Source: Cladorrhinum sp. PSN259
Taxonomy: Eukaryota > Ascomycota > Sordariomycetes > Sordariales > Podosporaceae
Assembly (NCBI GenBank): GCA_033725935.1
Contig: MU867070.1
Coordinates: forward strand, 372,001-436,000
Reading direction: 5' to 3'
DNA length: 64,000 bases
In this document: positions 21,547 to 33,800 of the stretch, piece after piece
Layout: each line of letters begins with the position of its first letter
Numbering within the stretch: the stretch's first letter is position 1
Notes under the pieces: generated by a model
Databases searched by the model: none
The model's input: the letters and a program-made list of their open reading frames with translations, nothing else
Told to the model about the DNA's origin: nothing
Made by a program: the position numbers and the translations under genes

Positions 21547-21832
21547 ATTGGAGTAGCACAAACGGGACCAACCTGCAGCAAGGCGTTATCAAGGCAGATA
21601 TGCAGACCCGTAAATTTACACAGTCTTGCCCAATAAGATCTCATTTCAAGAAAGACTTAATGCTTCTGAGCTTGAAGAAATGATGTGTGGACCTCAACGG
21701 TGTCGATATCCATGTCAGATGGGAGGCGTGGGCGCCCTTGGCTCTTGCTCCCCACATATGTACCTTCTCTGCGTCCACTAATATCTCATTTCAAGAAGGA
21801 CTTGAGGCTTTTGGGCAGCCAGAAAATGCTGT
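21547..21832 (+). repeat. Duplicated block D1, copy 1 (two modules)
   Basis: About 285 bp matching 23484-23756. Shared landmarks are TTGGAGTAGCACAAAC, GCAGACCCGTAAATTT, the module at 21629, GCGCCCTTGGCTCTTGCTCC and the module at 21776 (CCACTAATATCTCATTTCAA). This suggests that the pair of modules with its spacer duplicates as a unit. Confidence 0.75.
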
Positions 21833-22094
21833 GCTCTTCTCTTCGCAGAGTCGCATTCATGATTGGGCAGAACATGTTTTTCCCGTCTTGGGATTTAATT
21901 CCAATCCATCCTTGCTGTCAAATAGCAGTAGGGATAGCCCTCTTTAAGGGAGCTTTTTCAGTTATGTACACGATTAAAATAGCGATCGATTAATTAGGCT
22001 AACTTTCTCGCCTCCTCAACTACCTTTTTAATTAAGGACTTTAAATCCAACTCCTCATCCTCCATCTTTGAATAATAAATAGCCAATAATTGTG

Positions 22095-22261
22095 ATATAC
22101 GTAAGAGCGTTATCGGGCATAAAGGGAAGAAAAAATAAAACCCGAACAATTATATAAACAATTATACACACACTAATCCAACATGGCTCGATTGATAAGG
22201 CACGACTCGGTCGCAGGCGCCACGACGACGCCCACAACCAAGATCTCGCGATACCTTCAAA
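22095..22261 (+). repeat. Short LTR-like end plus adjoining leader (TRIM-like), copy 1
   Basis: Contains GCGTTATCGGGCATAAA, an A-rich run, AATTATACACA, then CCAACATGGCTCGATTGATA and a leader ending in CAAGATCTCGCGATACCTTC. The same sequence lies in opposite orientation at 53111-53275, and a third partial copy of the first part is at 23199-23245. The better copy has TGTTGTATAA at one end and CAACA at the other, followed by TGG, as expected for a very short LTR and its primer-binding site. Confidence 0.55.
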
Positions 22262-22279
22262 CGGCCAAATGGGCTGTAG

Positions 22280-22640
22280 TATTTGCGTGAAGAATGAGAT
22301 TCTCGGGACAGGGAGTGCCCTGCATTTCCCCTTATTTATATGAAAATATCTATATATACTTTTAAAATATCTCTATACCTTGCTGTTGAATATATAATAC
22401 TGTTATGCCCACGGGCGCAGAGGTAATTGTTTTGCATTTCACACTTGCTTAGTATGCTTCATAGTCTAAGCGACTGAGCAGACTGGGCACCTCCTGATTA
22501 GTTGTACGGGACTTACGGGTCTTCTTATCCCTAGCTTGATGATTAGATAAGGTGTCCTACATAATACCTCAGGGACCACCTTGTAGTCTATGCGCGGGGG
22601 TATTACTATTAACACCTGCACCGGGAGTAGATACAGACTG
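22280..22640 (+). repeat. Dispersed repeat R1, copy 2
   Basis: Related to 1-560 and immediately followed by copy 3. Strongly AT-shifted (TATATGAAAATATC, AAAATATC), consistent with repeat-directed mutation such as RIP, but base composition was judged by eye only. Confidence 0.55.
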
Positions 22641-23165
22641 CAAGCAGTACGCCAAAAGTGATATGACAGGATAATCTAAGGTTGTGGCAAGCGTCCAGAA
22701 AAATGGTTTACTATCAATAGTAGGTCATTCTAACAAAGAGCTGCTGGACGTAGATTATACGCAAATAAACTTTAGATTACTGACGTAAGGAATCAGATTC
22801 CTCGGGCCAGGGGGCACCCAGCGGTCTCCCTACTTATAATGAAGCTATCTACATATTTTTCCTAAGTATCTTTGTACCTTGCTCGACATGCTCAATGTGC
22901 TTAATGGTGTTCCTACCTATCGAGCACGCCGAGCACCATCTGTGCTTAGTGTGCTCGACAGATCTTGGTAATCTTGGCGTCGAGCATGTTGAGAACCTTC
23001 TGATTAGTCATTCTAGGACTTATTGGTCTTCTCATCACCCAGTGGTCCGTGTGCGGGGGGTATTACGCACTGGGCGTAATAGGGGGGTATCTATTCGAAG
23101 ACGTATAAAAGGGAAAGTTATTATTCAGAGGCATAAGAAGCTGAAGATAATGCCGAGGAGTTGAT
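22632..23165 (+). repeat. Dispersed repeat R1, copy 3
   Basis: Begins ACAGACTGCA like the first bases of the window. It carries CTACTTATAATGAAGCTATC and a GTGCGGGGGGTATTAC block. Head-to-tail with copy 2. The open frame at 22895-23164 is not protein-like. Confidence 0.6.
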
Positions 23166-23483
23166 AAAGAATCTACATAGTACTATTCTGGTTTAATGTA
23201 TAGCGTTGTCGGGCATAACCGGAAGAAAAAAATAAAACCCGCTACATAGTACTACATTTATTAGCAAAAATTAATCAAGATTGACAGAACTATATACCCT
23301 TGAAGTGGTGGGGGTGGTAGGGGATTGGTATAGCTTAAGCCATGGTTCAGGGTGGGTGAGCCATATCTTGGTAGTTTACTTTAACTTGTCTAGCTAAGCT
23401 TCGACTTCTGGAGTATGAAGAAGATGCTCTATGGCTGCTTCTTCTGCTCTTGATTTGAATGCTGGTAGGATGTTTACAACAAT

Positions 23484-23756
23484 TGGAGTAGCACAAACCT
23501 GCAACAAGTCGTTATCAAGTCAGACATGCAGACCCGTAAATTTGCACAGTCTTGCCTAATACGATCTCATTTTAAGAAAGACTTGATGCTTCTAAGCTTG
23601 AGAAAATGCTGTAACTCGCCAAACACCAGCCACGATGGTGTCCGATAGGAGGCGTAAGCGCCCTTGGCTCTTGCTCCCCACATATTTCCTTCGATCATCC
23701 ACTAATATCTCATTTCAAGAAGGACTAGAAGCTTTTGGGCTACCAAAAATGCTATA
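23484..23756 (+). repeat. Duplicated block D1, copy 2 (two modules)
   Basis: Second copy of 21547-21832, same orientation, with modules at 23555-23612 and 23699-23756. Similarity is high, with small indels near the start and between the modules. Confidence 0.75.
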
Positions 23757-24838
23757 CATGATCGCACTGACCGCACTTCGAGGGAAAGTGGCTGTGCCAA
23801 TTTTCGAGCAGCAAAACTGCCCGAGATTGACCTAGTCATATTGGGAGCGGAACACGCCCTCCGTCTTGGGGTTTGATTCAAATGCTGTCCACGGGGCCAT
23901 CCACAGCCACAATGCTCGGGGGCTATGCCGAACATTCTTTGAGGATTGAGGTGATGCGTCCTACTGATTTGGGGCAAACCGGCAATTCGATGGATTTAAT
24001 TCCACCACTCATATATCGGAATCTCGGGAGTTTCAAGCTTTTTGAACAGGTCCGAAAAGCTGTTCAAAATGTCGTCGGAATAAGGTTTTGAGGCTCTGTG
24101 GCAACGTCCTGGTGCTTATTGGGACCAAGGACTCGAATTGATCACCCAGTGGGTCACTGGTTGCCATCGAAATAACCAAACCTGGAAGGCATGCGTAGTG
24201 GTGGGTGAATTGAATGTTACGTAGATGACTACTATGGCAACGTGCAAAAGTAGAATGCACTTGTCATGTACCTGTAGGACGCCCTCTATAATCTATAATG
24301 CTTAAACGTGTCAAGGTGTTAACGCAGCATACGCCTTACGTACCCAACCTTCTTTCAGAAAGCAGTTGCAGGGTAGGCTACATGCCGAATTTACACTTTC
24401 CTATACCTATTTTATTTGTTTATATGCCTGTTCAGCTTCTGTTAATGCATTCCTGCTTCTTTTCTACGCATGCTGGATATCCTGACCTGTATAGGTACTT
24501 CCTTCTACTACGTACGGTACTATCTTCCAACTTGCGATTTATTTAGGCATTAGATTGTGTCAACCCTCTGGAGGCTCGCCAGGACTGTTGGACCCCTGTC
24601 GTTATCCGACTGGGGCGTTTTTTACCCATAATACCATTATCTCTTGATGTTACAGGTTCTACCATATCATTTGTTCTTGAAAATACAGGTTCATCCATTC
24701 CAGTTCCCATTTCATCCTACGACGCGACCAAGATGTTGCCTTCATACAGCCCCGATAATGAGTAAGCATGATGGATTAAGAACATGTATTACTGCCTTGG
24801 TTTGAGTAGATATCCAAATAGTCCTGTCGTCAAGAGCA
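23757..24838. other. Repeat field, right part; no gene
   Basis: No supportable coding sequence. The plus frame at 24298-24546 is Leu/Phe-rich in AT-rich DNA and is judged spurious. The last 90 bases are the 3' flank of the minus-strand helicase gene. Confidence 0.5.
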
Positions 24839-27800
24839 CTATGGTTTGATGACAGGCATAACAGCCATTGGTCTTGTGGTGTGGGCAAGCAGGCTCCCAA
24901 GTTGTCTCAGTTGGTTAGCTTTGAGATCGCCCTGATCTCGGTCCGTAGCAAACCCTCCTCCTGCAATTTCAAGTTTTCGGTGCTGCTGGGATTGGACCGA
25001 CTTGAAAGGATGGTCAGCGGTCACTTTCATCAACGTCGTTACGTCACTATATTCTTTCGTATACTTACTTGTTCAATTGTTTTACTCATCACGTATCGAA
25101 CAACTGTAACCCGATTGGCTTGGTCAAGGCGTACCACTCTACCAATGGCTTGCTTCTCGACTGCGGGGTTCCATTGGGGTTCCAGAATGTGAATTCTGTT
25201 GGCTACAGTAAGGCCATTCAATCTGTCACATCAAGTTAGCAAAGGCTCTTGGGGACACTCAAGATGTATATCAACATACCCGACTCCACCAGTAGAAAAT
25301 GTCATTATGAGAACCCGCGAGGACTCCTGGATCTGAAACTTGGTTAAGATGGCATTCCGTCGCTTAGGGGTGACATCTCCGTCAATTCGGTCAAATTTAA
25401 TCTGCTTGTGCCTGAGAGATTTTGCAACAACGTCTAGGGTTCTTTTCCAGAAAGAGAAGATGACACTAGGGATGTGATTGTAAGTATGTAAATGAGGTTC
25501 TGTGCTGGTGTAATGGAGTCACTTACCACTTTCCCTTCAAATAGTACGCTTGAACGTCACTAACTAGAGCCTCAACCTTTGTGGAACACAGTGGCGGAGA
25601 TCTTAACACCAGTTCGTCCGAGTCGTTACCGACAAAACCTTCAACACCATGGTCCCGCTGACACAGGGAGCAAGTGGGTGTATTGCGCTGACGGAAAGCT
25701 TCCTGGTAGCCGAGGGAACATTCGTGGCAGAAGACTCTGAAGCACCGGGTGAGGTAGCCATTTTCTGAATCCTCGAGTCCGTTGACAGATTGGACGTCAC
25801 AGGAGCACGATGCGCAGATGGCCTCTCCACTTTGCTGTAAAACACTGAAAACTTCGTCTGGTTTCAGGCGTTGCGTTGGAACTCCGCCTTGTAAAGGGCC
25901 CTCAAAGCCATTGTTGCAAAACATACGGAGCCGTAACAGCACCTCCATCACTTTGAGCTTGCCTATATCCCCTTGTTTGTTGATTGCCAACGATATCAGT
26001 CTTTCAAAACATAATTCAAGACTGACATACTGCTCACGTTCTGCCCTGGTGAATTCTAGGACATGATTTAGCACGGTGAAACCCATGCTGGGCAACGCTC
26101 CCATGGTTCTCCGAAGGCATATTGAACCTAGCAGTAGCCGTAGATTTTTGAAGGGTTCTCGGGATTTTTTGCGTGATTCAGAATTGCCGGATATGTGCTT
26201 GCTAAAGATTGCCGTATTATCGAGGACAGGGACCGCCAGAAATCGGACGAGGGAGCCGAGGTCATCCAGCGAGTTCTGAATGGGTGTACCAGATAAACAC
26301 CATCGAATGTGGGATTGGATCTTGTTGACTGCCTGGAACTGCTTACTGGAAGCGTTGCGTATGGCGTGCGCTGGCAAAAAGAAAACCAGGCTGATCAGAA
26401 CACATATTGTGTTTGGAAATTACGGAAAGATTCTTACCTTCATCCAGAACCAAGCGATACCACCTTTTCTGATAAAGAACACTTGCGTCTTTGCGTAACT
26501 CTGCCATGGCGGTGCCGTATGTTGTGAGAATGATATCATATGTTGACAGACTCTCATCATATTGTCGTCTGTCGGTGCCGTGGTATACGACAGAGCTCAA
26601 CGTGCCGGGTAAGAGATGTCTACAGGCCCAGATATCAGTATGGCTCAAGAGGTCTATCTGGGGAACAGACTGCGACTGACTTGTTAAGTTCGTTCGACCA
26701 TGTCCTCAAAAGAACTAATAAAAACACCCAAAATCAGTATTTCAAAGGAAACAAAAAATCTGTCGAGGTAAGGTGGCATACGCTCCGAAGGAACAATAAC
26801 AATGGTTGATTTGGCAACGCCATCCCCCCCGTGACGGGCAAACAGGTTGGCGGTATTCATTGAGTTGATAATGGCCGAGAGCATGCTGAGCGTCTTTCCC
26901 AAACCCATATCGTCTGCAATGATGCCACCGAGGCAGTCATCGGGTGTTGGGCTTTTTGCGCCGGTAATTTCATGCTGATAACTGGAAGGCAGTTAGAACC
27001 AAGATTCTTGTCAACAACTTGCTTTATCCGAGAAAGGGGGTCCTAACCAGTCCTCATCGTCTTCTCCCGCAATTCTGCGCCAAAGACTGCGATCTGTAAC
27101 ATATTCGCCGCCTTCTCGCCTCATGATGAAATCGACGGCTTTTTGCTGGTGACTGGGTGCAGTGCTATCATTAGCATTCTTGATCTCCATATCGAGTGTC
27201 AAATCAAGGGAGGGCCCACAACACCAAAAGTCACGAACCTTAGCAATTTGGTAACCACATGCGAGTGAATTGCAGCAAGCGATAGATAATCATGTGATGG
27301 AATACTGTTGAGCAAGGTGTCGATATCGAACTCTGTTGACATTTGCTGAGCTCCGTTGTCGGTGTCCTCCTCTTGGTCATCGGTCCGCAATCCCAATCCA
27401 ATCTCGCTAGTGCCGAAATCCTGAACTGCAGGAAGAATCAAGGACTGGGGATTTTCATAGGGCAACTCGGAGAAGGTCCCAGCGATAGGATTTTGAAGGA
27501 AACGATTTTCCGTGGCCAGGATTCTGGCCACCTCGATAGAAGCACAACGCGGGCCAAAGAGAATCAGGTTCAGCTTCATGTTGACTGCAATTTTGCCCCA
27601 GTAGCCCTTTCCGCGCATAATGTCCAACTTCTCCTTCCACTCATCACTGTGTAGGAGAGGTTTAAACGATGCGTCGTGTATGTCGCAGATGATTTTCAAT
27701 GCACGGAATGTTTGGTTGCTGAGAACACCCAAATCCCTTTTGTTCTCAGCGCTCGTGTCTCTTTCATCGTGCTCCGTGGCTCGAATGATTCCGACCGGCG

Positions 27801-28145
27801 GTTCATCCTGTAGGTCGACGACAACGGAGTAGAATGTTGTGCCTTTAGCGTTTTGCCATTCCTGCGCTTCGATTGCTTTGGCCTGCTTGTCAGTTGGCTG
27901 CCTCTTCAGCTGCACGATATCATCGGCAAGCTAATACTCGGGCAAATTAGCAAATCTTCAAGAGAATCATGGCAGCAAGTAAAACGAACCATGCCATAAC
28001 ATATGGTATCATCTTCTGTAAAGCGATCCCTTTCGATGTAGGAATTCGTTGGAATTGCGCATCTCGTCCGTTTAGTGAGTTGGCCTCCTTCCTCTTCTAG
28101 CGGACGTTTGTGCCTTCCCAAGAGGACCATCTCAGTGGAATCCAT
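24839..28145 (-). CDS. SNF2-family helicase-like ATPase with internal RING finger (Rad5/HLTF type)
   Basis: Ten exons, all phase-consistent: 28145-27990, 27930-27239, 27152-27048, 26981-26782, 26714-26681, 26619-26438, 26370-25527, 25465-25280, 25222-25069, 25000-24839. They encode 904 residues without a break. Motif Q-like SHQQKAVDF is followed by Walker A DDMGLGKT (about 341-348), DEAH (456-459, spanning an intron), RWCLSGTPIQN, a RING in the loop (CASC...CHEC...CSLC, about 641-693), and helicase C with VIFSFWKRTLD, FSTGGVGLNG, QWNPAVEKQAIGRVVRLDQ, then a C-terminal SVQS..HRKLEIAGGGF tail. This is the architecture of Rad5-like translocase/E3 ligases. No HIRAN domain was recognised, and this subfamily is multicopy in fungi, so a DNA-repair role is not assured. 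It is divergent from the NLR gene and lies between two repeat fields. Confidence 0.9.
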
Positions 28146-28700
28146 GTTTAGGTCGGACAGCTACGATGCTCTCAAAGAAAGACATCGGGGAACTTGGAAG
28201 ATGGACACCACCGGCAGTCTCCGCAATATGTTTTTTGTCAAAGGTACCTGCCAGCGGCATCAGGCTCTGGGTGGAGACCACCTGGGAGCCCCGTCCCGTC
28301 GGCATGCACACCGCCACATACTTGCATCAAATCTGCCTGCAGAGTCGCCTACATATGTACAGTACATACACGTGCGAGGTTGCCTCCCAGGGTTGCCAAG
28401 CCCGCCCAATGTGAAGATTGTGGTTCGCGGTCTTTTTGGCCTTCCAGGCTGTGCTTGTTCTTTCAAACTTTTTTAGGTTTTTGGCGCACTTACCGCCGTC
28501 GGTTTCGTTTCGAGTCGCCGTGTCCGCAATGTCCCAGGCTGCAGCCACCCTGTGCTGGTTTCTTCCTTTATTGTTTATCCATCTGGGCCATATCAAGCAA
28601 TACTGTACTCCTCACCATCAGTTGACCTTTCTCCATGGAATCAGCTTTTATCTTCCCCGACAGACCGCTGCACGTCCAGGCTTCTTAATCCAACAACAAA
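28146..28700. promoter_or_regulatory. Shared 555-bp divergent promoter region (helicase / NLR)
   Basis: It separates the start codons of the minus-strand helicase gene and the plus-strand NLR gene. No clear TATA box is seen. Close to the NLR start, 28635-28688 is a 17-codon upstream ORF (ATG context CTCCATGG; peptide begins MESAFIFPD) ending 12 bases before the NLR ATG. The NLR ATG itself has A at -3 (CAAAATG). Confidence 0.5.
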
Positions 28701-31700
28701 ATGTCGCAGACACTCCGACGAAGTGATTTTACCGTGGCATGGGTGTCCCCACTGCCAATCGAGCTCGCTGCAGCACAGGAGATGCTTGATGAAGAGTTCG
28801 ACGGTTACTTGGTCGATCTGGACGATGTTTCAGTTTACACATTTGGCCGCATTGGGCAACACCATGTCGTCCTGGCAAGTCTACCAGCAGGACAAATGGG
28901 CAACAACTCAGCCGCCGCGGTCGCTGGCCGCATGCTCAAGGACTTTCCCTTCCTTCGGTCTTGTCTCATGGTTGGCATTGGAGGTGGTGTGCCCGTTGCC
29001 ACGGCCGATATACGTCTCGGGGACATTGTGGTCAGCCAACCCCAAGGACAACATGGCGGCGTTATTCAGTACGATTTTGGGAAAGCAACACCGAATAAAT
29101 TTGAGAGAACCGGTTACCTCAACGCACCGCCGCCATTTCTCCTCACTGCAGTCGCAAAACTTCAAGCGCGGCAACTGAGATCCAAAAATGAGTTCATGAC
29201 GTTTCTATCAGACCTCAGCAAGCGGCAACCCATGTTCTCACGCGACAATGCCGGGCCAGACCGTCTATTCCATGCTGGCTATAATCATGTACCCGGCCAG
29301 ACTACATGTGACACGTGCGAGCATTCATACATCCTTGAGAGACCGGCGCGGCAAAATTCATTAGTGACGGTGCACCATGGTCTCGTTGCGTCTGGCAACC
29401 AGGTCATACGTGATGCTGCTACGCGTGATAAGATAAGTTCCGATCTAGGGGGAATCCTCTGTTTTGAGATGGAAGCTGCCGGATTGATGAACAGCTTCCC
29501 ATGTCTTGTTATTCGTGGAATTTGCGATTACTCGGACTCTCACAAGAACAAGGCATGGCAGCCATACGCTGCCGCCACCGCTGCTGCGTACGCAAAAGAG
29601 CTCTTGTTGTCAATTGCAGCTCCTGTTACATCCGACAGACATCAAAGAGACGGAGCCATCGCGAACCCCCTTTCAGCATTGCCATCTATTGACCAAGAGC
29701 TTGAAAAGGCCGTTGACCAGTTCAAGTCGAGCTCACACTTGTCCCACATCGATATAGCGGCATTTGAAGGCACCAAACTGAGTGATTTGGAGGCCTTCAT
29801 GTCAAATCTACAGCAGAAACAATCACAGTCAATGTCTCTGCGATACATGAAGAGACTAGAACCATTTCTGGCAGCTACGAAGGAATTAGCCAAAGTCATC
29901 GAAGCATTGACCAAGAACTCCGATTTTATGTCTTTCATTTGGGTAGCTCTTTCCAAGGCGTGCATAATTGCTGGAAACCTGTCACTGACGCTCACCATCC
30001 TTAGGGGCCCATGAAGTACAACATACAGGTACGGTCTCACTCCAGTAGGAGAAATTCAGGTGTACCGGCAAAGATTTCTAATGTGTGCCCCCGCGCAGGC
30101 TTCTTCAAGCTTACCAGATGCCTTCAATTCTACACTTGACGTCTACGAGAGTCTAGGACTTGAAATCCCCCTGCTCTCATCACATCAGTCACTGTTTGTT
30201 ACCAAGGCGTACATGAGAGACATTCTGGTTATGATCTTTCAAGATACACTTCACTTCCAGATCGAAGTACTGAGGTGCTTCCAACAGAAGGGTAACTGTC
30301 ACTTCCGGATCCTCCGAGCCGTTTCACCACACTAGACACTGATTATCATCGCACAGCTTGGCAACCGCTTTTTCAATCAAGCTGGAAGAATCTACACCCG
30401 AAGATACAAAGGTTCAAAGAAAACTTCAAGCAACAACGGCAGCTTATTGAGAGTGACGGTGATTTGTTGGCGTTTCAGAATTTTCAGCGCCAGCGTTGGT
30501 CGGCGGAATTCAACTTTGAGGATCAACGACAGTCAGATTTGACTCGACGCAGGACGGCGGCTCTCCAATGGCTTTCTGTAGCTCCATTGGAGGCTATCCA
30601 CGAGAGGCATGTACAGGCAATGGCAATCAATCCAAACTCTGGGAATTGGCTGTTGAACGACTCGAGGTTCCGGAAGTGGTTCGATCCCAAGTACTGCTCG
30701 ACGCCACTCTTGTGGTTGAATGGGAAGCCCGGCGCAGGTAACAGAAAATTGGCGAGCTAGAAACCAAGATGGGTTAAGTTTGCTAACAATCGTACAGGAA
30801 AATCCGTCCTTGCCTCCCGTGTAATCCAGGAGGTGAGAGAGATACCGAATATCTCGTGCGCGGTTTTCTACTGCAATGACATCGACCCTACAAGGAACAC
30901 GTTCATATCAGTTGCCAAAGGCTTATTATCTCAACTGCTCGCCCAAGATGAGAACCTACTCCTCCACGTGGACAAAAAGATGTTTGAGAGTAACGAGGCT
31001 GTTCTGTTGAGCACTTCTCTGGCGAAAGATCTGCTCAAAACTGGACTCAAGAGACGCAAGACTTACATCATCATTGATGGGATTGACGAGTGCCCTCGAG
31101 ATGAACGCAAAGAGATATGCTCTTTTTTTCGAGGTGTGGTTGATTCGCTGCCCGAGAAAAGGATGGACGAGATTCGGTGCCTTTTTGTCAGCCAGGATGA
31201 CGGAGTTGCCCGAAAGGACTTGTCCATGCTTCCCACGTTGCCTATCGGCCTGGACGATAATCGGTGCGATATCGAAGCCTTCTCCAAGCACTGGGAAACA
31301 ATAATTGAGGAGAAGTTTGGGTTCTTCCCAAAAGACGAGCTGGACATTACCAAGGTCGTAACAGAGATGTCGCATGGTATGTACCTCTGAATCACGATTT
31401 CTCAAGGAATCATATAATATGTGCAATTTCTCGCTCACAGGTACTGTTTCAGGGATCTTCATATTTGCAAAATGTGTTGTGGCGGAATTATATCAGCAGC
31501 CAACCAGAAGAGATCTCTTGAATGAGTGGAGAGGCGAAAGATTCCCCAGAGATTTGAATGAAGTGTAAGAACAACTCGCATCTATTTGTTCCCATCACAC
31601 AGCTAATACTCCCAACAAAAGGTATCGACGAATATTGAATCGGGTTTTAGGGAGTGGTCCCAAAACCAAAAGTAATAAGATCACCGAGAGGCTTCTGGGC

Positions 31701-32947
31701 TGGATCACTTGTGCTACACGGCCTTTACGGTGGTATGAGATCCAGGGGGCTATATCTTTGGATTTGGACGAAGAGACCATTAATAGCCGGGATTTGCGCC
31801 TCGTGGAAAATGCCAAGGACCTCTGCGCATCCCTTGTTGAGGTCCACTCGGATCAGACCGTGCAATTTATCCACCCCACCGTGAAGAGGTACGTCCTGGC
31901 TTTTATCTTTCCCGCTATAATACGCCCTTACATAACTGACATTTAATGGTATCATTCAGTTTCCTACTCACGGAGAAGATTATTAATCCCCAGTTCACCC
32001 AACATGACTTGACTTCGCTCAGTATCCGATACCTCTGCTTCGCACACATTGCTGTGGCAGAAAAGGTAATGGATATGGATGCAGCGATATTGTCTGGTCA
32101 ATATGGGTTTTACGACTACGCAGTCGCCACATGGGTGCCCCATCTTCTTGCATGGCTGCCTGAGGCACCGTCGGAGGAGATCTCGGTCCTCGGCGAGGAT
32201 ATCGAAGCATTCTTGAATTTGCACTACCACGAAACCGAAGGATCGGCCAAGTTCAAAGTATCAAAAACAATGGAAGAGAAGCTGAGAGCTTTCCGACGAC
32301 TTCCTTGCTTTGCCTCGCTCGCTCAGGCCGTCATGTGGTCACGAAAGCTGCTCCTCGTTGACAACCATAAGGATGATAGTCCCGATTCGAATCATCTGCT
32401 CGACTTCCCAACCATTACAGAGAACGTAAGATCAGCTCTAGAAAATCTAGTGGTCGGCGACCAAGACGACACAGTGCAGCAATTACACAAATACTACGGT
32501 GCCGACCTGTTCAAGTGTCCCAAGATTTATTGTCCTCACTTCTATAAAGGGTTTTCGAGCCCCGACGACAGAGACAAACACGTCAATAGACACGACCGCC
32601 CCTACAGGTGCCCTCACGAAGGCTGCTGGACATTCACGTTCGGTTGTGCTACGAAAGCCGATCTCGCAAAACACATGCTGCAGACCCACGGCAACCAGGC
32701 CGAGTTTCCTGAACTTCCTGACTCAAAAGACGATGAAAAGAAGAGAAAACGAACTAGACCGCAGAGATTTCAATGCGACCAGTGCGGAAAGGGGTTTACC
32801 GGCGGACATAATCTCAGGTCTCACATACGTGCACACAAAGGCGAGCGACCATATACTTGTAGCTATTGCGAGAAGGCGTTTGTGCGGAACGCTGATATAA
32901 AGCGGCACCAGCTGAAATGCAAAAAAAGACCAATCCCCAGGCCGTAG
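28701..32947 (+). CDS. NLR-like protein: PNP/UDP-phosphorylase domain - NACHT - C2H2 zinc fingers
   Basis: Eight phase-consistent exons (28701-29942, 30005-30028, 30099-30291, 30357-30737, 30798-31376, 31441-31564, 31622-31888, 31960-32947) encode 1265 residues. Residues about 9-310 form a PNP_UDP_1-type domain (VAWVSPLPIELAAAQEML, MVGIGGGVP, GDIVVSQPQG, CFEMEAAGL, IRGICDYSDSHKNK), a known N-terminal domain of fungal NLRs. A helical linker follows (SLPDAFNSTLDVYESLG). The NACHT domain has P-loop LNGKPGAGKSVL (about 608-618) and Walker B YIIIDGIDEC (about 702-711). The C-terminus is not ANK, TPR or WD repeats but zinc fingers: CPKIYCPHF..., CPHEGCWTFTF..., CDQCGKGF..., CSYCEKAF... (about 1122-1260), the last two classical. 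Exon 2 is only 24 nt. Intact; probably an intracellular sensor. The ligand and the role of the fingers are unknown. Confidence 0.9.
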
Positions 32948-33480
32948 GGGATCGGTACGGCAGCAGTACCTATAAAATCCGGGTTGAACTAGTATTTCTC
33001 ATCTTGCTGCTCCCAGGGCTTGTCTATGTCTTTCTGTTTGCCCCATGTAGTCCAAGGGAAAATAAGGCACGAATATGTATTATAATCATACAACCTCGGT
33101 GTCTCAGTCTTTAGAAGCGTAGAGAGAGTCATGGACATGCCAAATCCGTGCTACCAGTTGAAGCTGTCAATGAAAGTCTTGTTTAAGTTTTGAGCACTGA
33201 AATACGATTCCTTCAGATTATACTACCTTCATTCCGCTCAAGCTCAGCCATATCGGCGACTACTCAGTTGCAGTGCTCGGGATTGCGTGGGAATGCACCT
33301 TTCGCGTCCAGCGTTGATGTCGAAGTCAAAACACTCAGGTCCTATCTGATGCCGCCCATAATTGGCTCACGCTTGCCATGAAGTGTTACGAGACATGGCC
33401 GGCTTTTCCAAGGGTGTGTGAGTGAGAAGCCGATTGTGCATAAACAGAGTACAGTCGGCGGGGATGAGGCTCCGCTAGGC
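32948..33480. other. 3' flank of NLR gene and start of second repeat field
   Basis: No gene seen. Confidence 0.5.
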
Positions 33481-33486
33481 AGAACA

Positions 33487-33800
33487 CAGCATTTTTGCTC
33501 CAGCCAAAACTTTGAAGTCCTCATCCGATTCCAAGGCTGATTGGCGGAGAATGTTTATTTGTGGGTCTTGTTACTAAACGCCTACTTTATGGCTGTCTTT
33601 CCTTGCCTCCTTGCAGACGCCACAAAAAAAATACAGCATTTTTTCTCCAGCCAAAACTTTGAAGTCCTCATCGATCCCAAGCCTGATTGGCGGAGATTGT
33701 TTATTTATGGGTCTTGTTGTCAGACGCCCAGAACGCCATGCATTTCAGCTCTCGCCCGACTCAAGCGTCCCATGCGAAGAACGTTGCCTGCATAAGGGTG
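33487..33800 (-). repeat. Tandem dimer containing module M, reverse orientation
   Basis: Two units of about 148 bp. The modules are at 33487-33545 and 33634-33690 (plus-strand view CAGCATTTTT...CCAAAACTTTGAAGTCCTC...GATTGG). Each is followed by CGGAGA.TGTTTATTT.TGGG. Opposite orientation to every copy left of the helicase gene. Confidence 0.75.

Noticed and set aside
24298..24546. 82-codon plus frame rich in Leu and Phe
   Set aside because: AT-rich DNA next to repeats, with no family or context.
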